Assembly: GCA_002457435.1 (NCBI GenBank)
Contig: NTLA01000006.1
Span: 1 to 64,000, forward strand
Direction: 5' to 3'
Source of the DNA: Acidimicrobiales bacterium MED-G01
GTDB lineage: Bacteria; Actinomycetota; Acidimicrobiia; Acidimicrobiales; Poriferisodalaceae
Length of the DNA stretch: 64,000 bases
A program made the translations under genes and the position numbers. Below are positions 34,381 through 43,318 of this stretch, in pieces (position 1 is the stretch's first letter; every line of letters starts with the position of its first letter). The notes under the pieces were generated by a model that saw only the letters and a program-made list of their open reading frames with translations, searched no databases and was not told the DNA's origin.

Positions 34381-35874
34381 TCATGTCCCCAAACGCCGTA
34401 ATAGCTCGGCTGCATTGTCACACTCATCTAATAAGTTAGCGACGTGGGCTGCGGTTCCCCTCAATGGCTCCAGCATTGGTACTCGCCGTAGTGGGTCGCT
34501 ACCGACGTCAAAGACCATGGAATCCCAATTCGCGGCGACGATCTCGTCAGGGTATCGCTCAAGACAACGACCTCGAAAATATGCGCGAGTCGAAGGTGGC
34601 GGACTATCCACTGCGACTTCAACCTCGGAATCAACAGTCATCCGTTTGAGCCCTATGCGCCTGGCGAGACCTTTGTCTGGTCTCAGGTCGTGGTACTGCA
34701 AATCGAGGGCTGCAAGCTTAGGATCCGACCAGTCAAGACCATGTCGGGCACGGTAGCCCTCGTAGAGTCGACGTTTAGCTATCCAATCGATGGAATCCGC
34801 AAGTTGATCGGGGTCGCTCTCCAGTGCAACCAGAACGTCGTTCCACCGGCTCATTAGGTCCGTACCAATCTCCTGACCTCCGACTACCTCAAATCCATGA
34901 CGGATGGACCATTTTTCTGCCGCGGCATAATAGGCCCATTGGACGTCCAAAGCTGACACTTTCTGGCCGTTGACTAGGCGGTGGACCATTGCCAAGTCAA
35001 TGTCATAACTAGTCTGCCGGAGGGTTTGCACGGGAGTTTCAAAGACGCAGTCGCTAGGTGCCATATCGTCGTCGATCATGGCTAAGACAATCGCCGTAGT
35101 GCCAAGTTTGAGATAAGTCTGCAACTCACTCATATTGGCGTCCCCCACGATGACATGGAGTCTTCTGTACTTCTTGCTATCTGCATGCGGCTCATCACGC
35201 GTATTGACAATCGGCCTTTTGAGGGTTGTTTCGAGGCCTACTTCCTCCTCGAAAAAATCAGCACGCTGCGTTATTTGGAAGGGAACGTCAGCATGGGTCA
35301 GCCCCGGCGCTTCCGAACCTACTTTCCCAGCACCACAAAATACTTGCCGAGAAATGAAGAACGGCATGACCTGCTGAACTATCCGCCCAAAGGGAACCGC
35401 CCGGTCCACCAGATAGTTCTCGTGGCACCCATAACTGTTTCCCTTGCCATCGCTATTATTTTTGTGGATAACCAGTTCCTCTCCTTCTGGAAGGAGCTCA
35501 TTGGCTTTTTCCATGGAGCGGATCAAGATTTCTTCAGCAGCTCTGTCGTAGGTGGTGCATTGGAGCGCGTCCGTGCACTCTGGCGTCGAGAGTTCGGGGT
35601 GGGCGTGATCTACGTAGTAGCGAGCGCCGTTAGTAAGCACTGCGTTGACTAAATGGGTTTCTATCTCTGGGGCGAGTGCATCAAACTCATTGAAACCTCT
35701 GGCGTCAACGCCTGGGTGCTCGTCTTCAAAGTCCCAACCTACGCGCCGCTCTAGGAAGCCGTTCACATAAGCATTTATAATCATCGACGAGGCTGCAACA
35801 GGATTTGACTCGCCATCGTTGCGGTGCAGAATCCCGAATTCGGTCTCGATTCCTAAAACCTTATGAACTGCCAC
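34381..35874 (-). CDS. dop: Pup deamidase/depupylase Dop
   Basis: 497 residues, a PafA paralogue with the Dop-specific features: GIETEFGI start, catalytic Asp89 in [53 protein letters not shown] and AYFRGRCLERYPDEIVAANW. The insertion between residues 45 and 75 is the Dop loop region. Dop deamidates Pup-GGQ and removes Pup from substrates; since Pup here already ends in Glu, only depupylation should be needed. Twenty-eight bases separate it from mpa upstream. Confidence 0.97.
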   Translation of the reverse strand: MAVHKVLGIETEFGILHRNDGESNPVAASSMIINAYVNGFLERRVGWDFEDEHPGVDARGFNEFDALAPEIETHLVNAVLTNGARYYVDHAHPELSTPECTDALQCTTYDRAAEEILIRSMEKANELLPEGEELVIHKNNSDGKGNSYGCHENYLVDRAVPFGRIVQQVMPFFISRQVFCGAGKVGSEAPGLTHADVPFQITQRADFFEEEVGLETTLKRPIVNTRDEPHADSKKYRRLHVIVGDANMSELQTYLKLGTTAIVLAMIDDDMAPSDCVFETPVQTLRQTSYDIDLAMVHRLVNGQKVSALDVQWAYYAAAEKWSIRHGFEVVGGQEIGTDLMSRWNDVLVALESDPDQLADSIDWIAKRRLYEGYRARHGLDWSDPKLAALDLQYHDLRPDKGLARRIGLKRMTVDSEVEVAVDSPPPSTRAYFRGRCLERYPDEIVAANWDSMVFDVGSDPLRRVPMLEPLRGTAAHVANLLDECDNAAELLRRLGT

Positions 35875-35902
35875 GGTTCGACCTTAGCTTCGTCGAGAGG
35901 TT

Positions 35903-37672
35903 TTAGAGATACTGACCGGTTTGAACTCGTTCGATGGCTCGGCCACCCTCACCGTCGAATTCGTCGTCACCACTAAGCAGCGTGCGGATGAACACAATTC
36001 GTTCACCTTTTTTTCCCGAGATTTTTGCCCAATCGTCAGGATTAGTCGTATTCGGAAGATCTTCGTGCTCTTTATACTCCTGGCGGATCGAACCCAATAA
36101 ATCATCCAACCGAACCCCGTAACTTCCAGTTGCAATCGAACGCTTTATTGCTGTTTTCTTGGACCGACGAACAATATTTTCGATCATGGCTCCAGACGCG
36201 AAGTCTTTGAAATACATAACTTCCTTGTCACCGTTTTGATAGGTGACTTCCAAAAACTGATTGTGATCTTCAGGCCGATACATCTCTTCAACGGTGCGCT
36301 CGATCATGACTCGTATTGTTTTTTCGGGCTCACCGCCACCAAGTTCTTCGATCTCAATTGGATCGATTGGCATCTGTTGGGTCAGATAAGTCGCAAAGAT
36401 CGCGGAGGCTGCGGTCTCGTCTGGCCGCTGAATCTTGATCTTGACGTCAAGGCGGCCTGGACGAAGAATAGCTGGGTCGATCAAGTCCTCTCTGTTGGAA
36501 GCACCGATAACGATGACGTTCCGCAGACCTTCAACTCCGTCAATCTCAGCAAGCAACTGCGGTACTACCGTTGACTCCATGTCCGAACTAATTCCGCTTC
36601 CCCGTGTACGGAACAGGGACTCCATTTCATCGAAAAATACGATGACTGGCCAGCCCTCACTTGCCTTTTCTCTGGCCCGTTGAAAGATCTGTCTAATTTG
36701 TCTTTCTGTCTCGCCAACGTACTTGTTGAGCAGTTCGGGTCCTTTTATGTTGATAAAGAAACTGTGAGCGTTGTCATCCCCCGAGGCCTCTGCCACCTTC
36801 TTCGCTAAGGAATTAGCTACGGCCTTAGCTATCAAGGTCTTCCCACATCCCGGTGGGCCGTAAAGAAGGATTCCTTTGGGTGCTGGAAGGTCGTATTCCC
36901 GAAAAAGGTCTTGATGCAAGTAAGGAAGTTCCACTGCATCTGTGATCTGCTCGATTTGTCCGTCCAGACCACCAATAGCTGCGTAGGTGACGTCCGGCGC
37001 CTCTTCCAAAAGCAGTTCATCGACTTCTGGCCGGGGTAGCCGTTCAAGAACGAGGTTGGCTCGAGCATCTAACAGCAAACTGTCCCCTGCCCTCATTTTC
37101 TGCTCTTTTAGGTGATCGCCCAGATCGACCACGCGTTCTTCGTCGGCACGGCCGGTCACTAGCGCCCGCTGTCCGTCGGAGAGGACTTCTTTCAAGACAA
37201 CTACCTCGCCAGAGGTCCCTGGATCACGAGACATAACTACATTTAACGATTCGTTTAGAACTACCTCTGCTCCGGCCTCAAGCTCTGACCCACTGAGATC
37301 TGGATGGAGACTGACTCTGACCTTTCGACCGTTGGTATGGACATCGACGGTTCCATCATCATTGGTGCCTATGAAGGTTCCATAAGCCGACGGAGGTTGA
37401 GATAACTTCTCTACTTCTTCTCGCAGAGTCGCTACATGTTCTCTGGCCTCGCGAAGCGTGAACGTCAGTTTTTCGTTCTGGGAAACCGCCTGAGCGAGCT
37501 GCCCTTTAGTTTCAAGGAGACGCTCTTCCAGAGTTGTGACTCTCTTTGGTGTATCGACGAGCTTGCGTCGAAGAAGACCTACCTCTGACTCAAGGGCCCG
37601 TATTTGACTTCGAAGCGCAGACATCTCACCCGGAGTGCTTTCTTTGTCACTCATATCGTCTTGACTTGACAT
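35903..37672 (-). CDS. mpa: Proteasomal AAA ATPase (ARC/Mpa)
   Basis: 589 residues. Residues about 17-95 form the Pup-binding coiled coil, 96-215 the two OB domains, and 230 onward the AAA module with Walker A GPPGCGKT (272-279), Walker [13 protein letters not shown] and the Arg-finger region ([18 protein letters not shown]). The C-terminus ends GQYL, the Tyr-penultimate motif that docks in the 20S alpha ring. The hexamer unfolds pupylated proteins. It is the first gene of the proteasome run and the ATG at 37672 is within a clear gap. Confidence 0.98.
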   Translation of the reverse strand: MSSQDDMSDKESTPGEMSALRSQIRALESEVGLLRRKLVDTPKRVTTLEERLLETKGQLAQAVSQNEKLTFTLREAREHVATLREEVEKLSQPPSAYGTFIGTNDDGTVDVHTNGRKVRVSLHPDLSGSELEAGAEVVLNESLNVVMSRDPGTSGEVVVLKEVLSDGQRALVTGRADEERVVDLGDHLKEQKMRAGDSLLLDARANLVLERLPRPEVDELLLEEAPDVTYAAIGGLDGQIEQITDAVELPYLHQDLFREYDLPAPKGILLYGPPGCGKTLIAKAVANSLAKKVAEASGDDNAHSFFINIKGPELLNKYVGETERQIRQIFQRAREKASEGWPVIVFFDEMESLFRTRGSGISSDMESTVVPQLLAEIDGVEGLRNVIVIGASNREDLIDPAILRPGRLDVKIKIQRPDETAASAIFATYLTQQMPIDPIEIEELGGGEPEKTIRVMIERTVEEMYRPEDHNQFLEVTYQNGDKEVMYFKDFASGAMIENIVRRSKKTAIKRSIATGSYGVRLDDLLGSIRQEYKEHEDLPNTTNPDDWAKISGKKGERIVFIRTLLSGDDEFDGEGGRAIERVQTGQYL

Positions 37673-37887
37673 AACGATCCTCAGGCATTCCTGGTGTCTG
37701 GACGGGAAGCTACACGAATCCGAGCGAGAAGTGGCTCAACCATCTAAATCCTTTCGTCGGAACCTTTGAAGAAAGATGTGCCTACTCCTCTCGATCAGGG
37801 TAAATTGATAATCACTCCAGTTCACCGTGAGTGGAGTTTTCCCGTGGAACCGACGAGCTGTCTTGCACGAAGAAGAAAGGCACCAAC

Positions 37888-38121
37888 ATGAAGGTCTGGA
37901 TTGACCAAGATCTGTGCACGGGCGATGGTCTCTGTGAAGAGATAGCGCCTGACGTATTTACCCTCCTCGACGATGGTTTGGCTTACGTCGTCGAAGATGG
38001 CAATGTCATGTCGGATCCAGGAGGCGCTGAAGCTCTCGCGAATTTCCCCGATGCTCAGCTAGATGCAGTTATTGAGTCTGCAGAAGAATGTCCTGGGGAG
38101 TGCATTTATATCGAGGCATAA
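37888..38121 (+). CDS. Single-cluster ferredoxin
   Basis: 77 residues from ATG 37888; the frame opens earlier (37831), but the MKVWIDQDLCTGDGLC start is that of the family. Cysteines lie in CTGDGLC near the N-terminus and in ECPGEC at the C-terminus, four in all, compatible with one [4Fe-4S] or [3Fe-4S] cluster. The acidic composition is typical of electron carriers to P450s or oxygenases. It is alone and divergent from mpa across a 215-base gap containing a weak inverted repeat (37814-37837). Confidence 0.92.
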   Translation: MKVWIDQDLCTGDGLCEEIAPDVFTLLDDGLAYVVEDGNVMSDPGGAEALANFPDAQLDAVIESAEECPGECIYIEA

Positions 38122-38158
38122 CTAGTCATTGGCCTTTCGTCGGCCTGCTACCTCGACC

Positions 38159-39337
38159 TTATTTTAAGCACTTGCCAGTGTTGACAACGCTTCGTTCAGT
38201 AAGTGCGGCCACTTCTGCCATAAAGGCAGCTACCTCAGATCTGTCTAGGACGTAAGCTGCTCGCTCGTAATCGACAGCTGTAGGTGGTGCTACTGCGAAC
38301 ACTACGCCCAAGACGTCTCCATTCGTGTCGATCACCGGGGCGCCACTGTCACCCGATTTTAGGTTTGCCGCAGAAAACCAGATCTTTCTTTTTGTCTCCA
38401 AAGACCTATGAATATCCTCACCATTCGCGATAACTCGCTCAACTAATCGAATCGGAGCTGTCCGCAACGGACCGCCTAAAGGGTGACCGATGACGACTGC
38501 TAGTTGTCCTTCCAGAGGTGTTTGAAGCGACAAGGGAGGTATCTCAACTTCGATCCGGATGAGCGCAAGATCTCGTTCGGGATCGAAGGCGGTGACGGTT
38601 GCAGGTTTTAGGCCCTCACCTGGCAACGCGATTTCTATCTTTTTGGCTCCAGCCACCACATGGGCATTTGTCAAGACGAATCCCGGCGCAATAACGAAAG
38701 CTGTGCCGTTCTGTTGTTGACTGCAGGCGGTCGCTTGCACTCGAACAACTGACCCTGCTGCTCTTTCCAGAACCTCTGCGGATACCGATATCTCTTCTGG
38801 GGGTAGACCTACATCTAGGGGACCCTCCTCGGGCCGGAATGTCGAGATGCTGGACCAATTGGCTAGGAGCTCCCCCAAGAGCCCAGTCGCTGACGGAGTA
38901 ATCGGTGTGTACCGCTCCACGAACTCAACGATTTTTGACTGTTCAGACTGCCTCTCTGGCCAGCCTTTGGCTGCCGCCAGCGGAGGAAGCAGTATCCAAA
39001 TGAAGAGACCTACAAATCCAACTCCAACAAAGACACCGATTATGGAGTCGATCCATCGGAAGGGTCGAGGAACTAAGCCCCGAAGACCTCGGGCTAAGCG
39101 TCTTCCAACCCCGTGGCCTAACAGCGCCCCGAGAAGCACGGCAGCAGCGGCCACAGCAAGTCGCTGGTTTTGACCGTTTATGTTTACCAGTTCGACAGCT
39201 GAGCCAATCCATCGCGCTGTAGCCAAACCACCGACCGCAAATCCGATCCACGCGCCAAGGCGACCTATAAGGCCACCACGCCAACCGGCTACTACCGCTA
39301 ACAGGAGCAGAACGCCAGCGACTGCGTCAAAGACCAC
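38159..39337 (-). CDS. Membrane serine protease, MarP-like (CvpA + trypsin domains)
   Basis: 392 residues from GTG 39337. The first 125 residues are four hydrophobic segments of the CvpA/colicin-V-production type. A periplasm-facing trypsin-like domain follows with the triad His226 (TNAHVV), Asp256 (ERDLALIRI) and Ser331 (KSGDSGAPV). Two Cys (Cys205 and one near the C-terminus) could form a disulfide as in MarP. In mycobacteria MarP is needed for acid and oxidative stress survival; that role is carried over only by analogy. It converges with the ferredoxin. Confidence 0.9.
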   Translation of the reverse strand: MVFDAVAGVLLLLAVVAGWRGGLIGRLGAWIGFAVGGLATARWIGSAVELVNINGQNQRLAVAAAAVLLGALLGHGVGRRLARGLRGLVPRPFRWIDSIIGVFVGVGFVGLFIWILLPPLAAAKGWPERQSEQSKIVEFVERYTPITPSATGLLGELLANWSSISTFRPEEGPLDVGLPPEEISVSAEVLERAAGSVVRVQATACSQQQNGTAFVIAPGFVLTNAHVVAGAKKIEIALPGEGLKPATVTAFDPERDLALIRIEVEIPPLSLQTPLEGQLAVVIGHPLGGPLRTAPIRLVERVIANGEDIHRSLETKRKIWFSAANLKSGDSGAPVIDTNGDVLGVVFAVAPPTAVDYERAAYVLDRSEVAAFMAEVAALTERSVVNTGKCLK

Positions 39338-39347
39338 GGCGCAGCAT

Positions 39348-40130
39348 TCAGGCTTCTATTAGACGGGCGTGTGTTAAGAAACCCGTATGTGCAACCATTC
39401 GATGGTCAGGACGCACTGAATGTCCTTCCACATGCCACGTGCGATTCAGCACCTCGACTGTTTCGGTCAATGCCCATGGCCCTTCGCTTAGCCGTCTCCG
39501 CAAATTTTGAACCTGAATTATCGACGGGTTGTACGCAACCAGAATCCCACCGCTACGTAGCGACGTCTCCAAATGTGGAACCACCTGCCAGGGCTCCGGG
39601 AGATCCAGAACAGCGCGATCGAAGCCAATATCGGCGTGCGCTTCATACGCGTCGCGCATTTTGAGGTCGTAACGCTCTAATCCCTCCGACCCGAGAAATT
39701 TTTCAACATTCGATTTTGCGGTCTCAGCAAAGTCTTCCCGAATCTCGTACCCAGTGACATGAGCGCCCACCCTTAAGAGTGCTGTTGAGAGGGCTCCCGA
39801 GCCGACACCGGATTCGAATACCCACTGGTTCGGCGATACGTCGGCCAACATAAGAATCGGCCCGAGGTCCTTTGGGTAGATGACTTGGGCTCCCCTAGGC
39901 ATTTTCAATACATAGTCGTTGAGGGTCGGCCGCAATCCGACGAAGCGAGCATTAGAAGCTGTCCGGTACTCGCTTCCTTCGAGGCTCCCAATGATCTGAT
40001 CATGGGAAATGACGCCTGCATGAGAATGGAACTCTCCGCCTGCTTTTAATTCGACTAGGTAGCGACGTTGTCGATTGTCGATGAGGACGATCCGCTCTCC
40101 GGCCATCAGGTCAGGGCCCTTATCGGCCAT
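39348..40130 (-). CDS. trmI: tRNA (adenine-58-N1) methyltransferase
   Basis: 260 residues. The N-terminal GERIVLIDNRQRRYLVEL beta domain and LNDYVLKMPRGAQVIYPKD are TrmI features, and the SAM site is VFESGVGSGALSTALLRVG with the acidic GYEIRED. YNPSIIQV and the RPDHRMVAHTGFLTHAR end confirm. It makes m1A58 in the T-loop of tRNA. The start ATG overlaps the stop of the small upstream gene (TGATG). Its place near mpa matches mycobacteria. Confidence 0.96.
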   Translation of the reverse strand: MADKGPDLMAGERIVLIDNRQRRYLVELKAGGEFHSHAGVISHDQIIGSLEGSEYRTASNARFVGLRPTLNDYVLKMPRGAQVIYPKDLGPILMLADVSPNQWVFESGVGSGALSTALLRVGAHVTGYEIREDFAETAKSNVEKFLGSEGLERYDLKMRDAYEAHADIGFDRAVLDLPEPWQVVPHLETSLRSGGILVAYNPSIIQVQNLRRRLSEGPWALTETVEVLNRTWHVEGHSVRPDHRMVAHTGFLTHARLIEA

Positions 40131-40366
40131 CAGCCGTTACCATTTTGCTTTCTTTCGAGGTGATCAATCCTCACTGACTGACCAGGCATCAGTTCCCTCC
40201 TGTGCACTGTCCTCGGCTTCGGTTTGCTTAAAAGACGGAGGATCCTCATGGTCGCAGCCACAATGGCAAACCCCATCAAGAGACCGGTCCCTTGCTTTCC
40301 TCGTCGCCAAGAAGCCTTGATGAAGCGACTCAACCCGATTTCGCTAATTTCATCATTTATCTTCAT
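40130..40366 (-). CDS. Small protein with one hydrophobic segment, coupled to trmI
   Basis: 78 residues. A hydrophobic helix (GTGLLMGFAIVAATMRILRLL) lies in the middle, flanked by basic residues, and the C-terminal half contains LMPGQSVRIDHLERK. Start overlaps the preceding stop (TAATG) and stop overlaps the trmI start (TGATG), so it is embedded in a coupled set. I do not recognise a family; a membrane-anchored accessory is likely. Confidence 0.7.
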   Translation of the reverse strand: MKINDEISEIGLSRFIKASWRRGKQGTGLLMGFAIVAATMRILRLLSKPKPRTVHRRELMPGQSVRIDHLERKQNGNG

Positions 40367-40590
40367 TAGACCCTGACGATCTCCACGAAGGTGGACCGTT
40401 TGCGCCCCAAGCGGCGACCGAAAAGGAAAGCGATGATCAACATTCCAGAAATTAGGAGTGCGCCAGCAACAATACTTGGACGTTGAATTGCACTCGGGTT
40501 CTCATCCGACTCCCCTGTTAGGCGACTAAACCGCTCCTCCAAGTCGGCAGAGGTAATCTGCGAATCGGGTCCACTATTACGGTCAGTCAT
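40366..40590 (-). CDS. Small single-pass membrane protein
   Basis: 74 residues from ATG 40590; an earlier start at 40608 lies within the preceding gene. An acidic, polar N-terminal half (SADLEERFSRLTGE) precedes a membrane helix (SIVAGALLISGMLIIAFLFG) and a basic cytoplasmic tail (RRLGRKR). The eight-base overlap with the holin-like gene and the TAATG overlap with the next gene indicate coupling. Function unknown. Confidence 0.7.
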   Translation of the reverse strand: MTDRNSGPDSQITSADLEERFSRLTGESDENPSAIQRPSIVAGALLISGMLIIAFLFGRRLGRKRSTFVEIVRV

Positions 40591-40906
40591 TCGCGTGTCG
40601 CTTTCCATCGCGCTTGAGAGCTAGCACCGCCAACCAAATAAACGCCACCGAAGTAACCACTCCCGCTAGATAGGGAATGAAACTTAAATTGTTCCTGAAG
40701 GCGGTGGTTGTTGTTTGCAAAACCCGGACTACGCCGACTACTAAAAAGACCTCAGCTACAGCGAAGCAAACTGTACCTGCTAAACCAAACCCCAAATATC
40801 GCCCGAGTCCTCGGATTGGGCCTAGCGTCTCTTGCTTGACATACGCGCGCAAGGTTGAAACTAGACCATCGAAGTCAGCCTTTAGTCCTCTGTTTTCACG
40901 TGCCAT
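40583..40906 (-). CDS. Holin-X-like (PF07332-type) small membrane protein
   Basis: 107 residues from ATG 40906; starts at 40942 and 40966 are also open. The N-terminal amphipathic helix (FDGLVSTLRAYVKQETLGPI) and two membrane helices (FGLAGTVCFAVAEVFLVVGV and FIPYLAGVVTSVAFIWLAVL) match the actinobacterial 'holin-X' architecture. Despite the name these are chromosomal membrane proteins; no phage gene is nearby. It heads a run of three small membrane proteins before trmI. Confidence 0.72.
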   Translation of the reverse strand: MARENRGLKADFDGLVSTLRAYVKQETLGPIRGLGRYLGFGLAGTVCFAVAEVFLVVGVVRVLQTTTTAFRNNLSFIPYLAGVVTSVAFIWLAVLALKRDGKRHAND

Positions 40907-40972
40907 GGTGCCTACCAGCTTGGACTTTCTAATCTTCAGCATGCCAGACTCACAGGCCGACACCACAAAGAC

Positions 40973-41617
40973 TTACTGCTCGCCTCGCTCGGTTGAAAGA
41001 ATTTCTTCCAGACCCTGCAGCTGCTCGTCGATTATGTCCAATCTTTCTTCACAGCTAGGAGCTTTCAATAGTCTTTGCCGATCAAAGGGTCCAGACGGAG
41101 TCAGGTTAGCTATCCGATAGGTGAGTTCGGCGACTTCAACGCCTACGGCCACTGCTTCTTCATCAATTGGTTGCACCTTGTAACCCTGACTTTGTGCCGC
41201 TTCGACGAATACCCTCAAACGCTGCAATACCTCCAATGCCCGATCCAGCGACTCTTCGTTGGAAATGTCAGCACATTCTGTGACCCACGCCATCGGATAT
41301 GGGTCATCTGATTTCCACCCTTTTATGTTGATTCTTGATGTGCCGAGGACAACCAAATTTGCTCTTCCATCAGGGAGACGTTCATGCTGAATGATGTCCG
41401 CCAAGCAGCCGACAGATGCCCTTACATCTCCCCCACCGACCTCATGTCCTCTCTCAATTAGAACGATCCCAAACTGAGATTCATTACTGAGGCAATAATC
41501 AATTAGTTCTCGATAGCGGTCTTCGAAGACGTGAAGTGGGAGAACGCCTCCCGGAAGAAGCACTGTCCCCAAGGGAAACATCGGGACTTCCCTCTCCACA
41601 TCATGATCAGAGCTCAT
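40973..41617 (-). CDS. Stand-alone LON substrate-binding domain protein
   Basis: 214 residues from ATG 41617 (a TTG four codons earlier is less likely). PMFPLGTVLLPGGVLPLHVF, then RYRELIDYCL and FGIVLIERGHEVGGGD, are the N-terminal LON (PUA-like) domain, without the AAA or Ser-Lys protease parts of Lon. Such proteins bind peptides or nucleic acid; some occur near proteolysis genes. Its place beside the proteasome region is notable but may be chance. Confidence 0.88.
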   Translation of the reverse strand: MSSDHDVEREVPMFPLGTVLLPGGVLPLHVFEDRYRELIDYCLSNESQFGIVLIERGHEVGGGDVRASVGCLADIIQHERLPDGRANLVVLGTSRINIKGWKSDDPYPMAWVTECADISNEESLDRALEVLQRLRVFVEAAQSQGYKVQPIDEEAVAVGVEVAELTYRIANLTPSGPFDRQRLLKAPSCEERLDIIDEQLQGLEEILSTERGEQ

Positions 41618-41737
41618 TGAATTTCCCAAGCTTTCTGCGCTACGACAACAGGGGTTCTGTAAGGCAGAACCTATCTTTAATTAGGAATCCTGAAACAAAC
41701 TTGAGGTCAAACGTTTCACCTCGCATAATCTCAGGTT

Positions 41738-42121
41738 GTGGAGATCATTACAGCACTTTTTCTGGAACACTTTGAAATGCGTCAGGCTGAAGGCGGTTCG
41801 GCGCGGCTAGACCTATCGGGGGTCCATTTTTCATTGAGCCCCCAGGAGGCTTTCCCAATAAGCATCCAGCCGCACTTAATGGTTTTACTTCGATGTCCTG
41901 ACACACACCAGGGGTTAGCGGCTTTGGAGGTGACCTTCGAAGCTGACGGCGAGTCTATGGACGTTCGTAATGTTCAGCCGGTCACTGTCGAGCCGGGAAA
42001 GTTCGGATACAACCTGGTTCAAGCAACTTTGGAAGTAGCGAAGCCAAGCAACATCGAAGCTCATTGCCGAATAGACAATGGTCCGGTGACGACTGTACCT
42101 CTCACCATCCTGGCTCCCTAA
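41738..42121 (+). CDS. Uncharacterised beta-rich protein (resembles DUF6941)
   Basis: 127 residues from GTG 41738. The pattern, an N-terminal LFLEHFEMRQAEGGSARLDLSG split by a turn, then a PISIQPHLMVLLRCP strand pair and VEPGKFGYNLVQATLEV, suggests a C2-like beta sandwich as in DUF6941 proteins; the match is from memory and weak. It precedes the FIST gene by 10 bases, so they share a transcript. Confidence 0.7.
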   Translation: MEIITALFLEHFEMRQAEGGSARLDLSGVHFSLSPQEAFPISIQPHLMVLLRCPDTHQGLAALEVTFEADGESMDVRNVQPVTVEPGKFGYNLVQATLEVAKPSNIEAHCRIDNGPVTTVPLTILAP

Positions 42122-42131
42122 GGAGCTCCGA

Positions 42132-43265
42132 ATGCCCTACGCATCGAGCCTTTCGACTCATGATGACCCGGCTATCGCCGTAGCAGAGGCAATCGGGCAC
42201 ATCCTGGACAAGCTTGGACCATCGCCTGACTTCGCAGTAGTTTTTGTATCTGGCCACTTCCGAAATCGGGTTACCGACATTCGCTCCGCAGTTGCTGAGT
42301 TGCTTCGCCCCAATGTGCTCATCGGGTGCACCACCGCTGCTGTTGTCTGCGGAAGCAAGGAGATAGAAGACCAAAGCGCCTTATCTATCTTTGGGGGCAA
42401 TCTTGACGGTGAGGTGACGCCACTCCGAATTGAAAATCCGTCTGACCTACTTCACGACACTAGGCATCCATTAGCTGAGACAGAGACCCACACGATGCTT
42501 CTGCTGGCTGATCCATTTTCATTTCCAGCCGAAACAGCCCTAGCTGAATGCAGTTCGCTCTACCCGAAGGTACAGATCATTGGCGGTCTTGTATCTTCGA
42601 CCGATCCGTCCTCTGGGGATTGCTTGCTTCTTGACGGCGACGTCTATCGCGACGGTGCTGTAGCCCTCCTGATCAAGGGTGCCGTCACTGTTGAACCTTT
42701 GGTTTCTCAGGGCTGTCGGCCTATTGGAAATCCTCTTATCGTCACCAAGTCCCGAGACAACATGATTTACGAGTTGGGGGGTCAACCTGCACTGACAAGG
42801 CTTGAAGAGATGATCCAGGCCATGCCCGAAAAAGAAAGATTGTTAGTGAATCATGGACTTCATGTTGGGCGGGTGATTGACGAGCACAAACTGGAGTTCG
42901 CTCGCGGCGACTTTCTTATCCGCGCGGTAATCGGGGCTGATCAAGAAAGTGGGGTCGTGGCCATCGGTGACCTTGCACCGGTGGGAAGCACCATTCAATT
43001 TCAAGTTCGAGACGCATCCTCGGCGACCGAGGACCTCACCCAACTCTCTTCCCGCATACCAATAGCGGACGGTGCTTTGCTGTTCACCTGTAACGGACGC
43101 GGAACAAACCTCTTCGAAGCACCCAACCATGATGCTTCCGAAGTCGCCTCACGGATAAAGGGGGAGGCTGTTGCAGGAATGTTCTGTGCCGGGGAGATCG
43201 GGCCTGTTTCGGGACAATCTTTCCTCCATGGCTTTACTGCATCAGCAGCAGTTTTCCGTGACTGA
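42132..43265 (+). CDS. FIST N/C-domain sensory protein
   Basis: 377 residues from ATG 42132, with AAGGAG upstream. The N-terminal FIST pattern (FAVVFVSGHF, VLIGCTTAAVV, IIGGLVSS) and the C-terminal FIST_C part (LVSQGCRPIGNPLIVTKS, DFLIRAVIGAD, GALLFTCNGRGTNLF, VAGMFCAGEIGP) are clear. FIST proteins are thought to sense small ligands such as amino acids, usually in signalling contexts. No kinase or cyclase is attached or adjacent here. Confidence 0.92.
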   Translation: MPYASSLSTHDDPAIAVAEAIGHILDKLGPSPDFAVVFVSGHFRNRVTDIRSAVAELLRPNVLIGCTTAAVVCGSKEIEDQSALSIFGGNLDGEVTPLRIENPSDLLHDTRHPLAETETHTMLLLADPFSFPAETALAECSSLYPKVQIIGGLVSSTDPSSGDCLLLDGDVYRDGAVALLIKGAVTVEPLVSQGCRPIGNPLIVTKSRDNMIYELGGQPALTRLEEMIQAMPEKERLLVNHGLHVGRVIDEHKLEFARGDFLIRAVIGADQESGVVAIGDLAPVGSTIQFQVRDASSATEDLTQLSSRIPIADGALLFTCNGRGTNLFEAPNHDASEVASRIKGEAVAGMFCAGEIGPVSGQSFLHGFTASAAVFRD

Positions 43266-43318
43266 AGCTCCCCGGAACTACACAAACTGGCGACTAGGAT
43301 CGCGGTCCGGGAGGTTCC

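Noticed and set aside
37814-37837. Inverted repeat (ACTCCA/TGGAGT) followed by TTTT as a terminator
   Set aside because: Arms are only six bases with a 12-base loop, and it lies between divergent genes where a terminator is not expected.
40583-40906. Holin-like gene as evidence for a prophage
   Set aside because: No other phage genes are near, and PF07332-type proteins are common chromosomal membrane proteins in actinobacteria.
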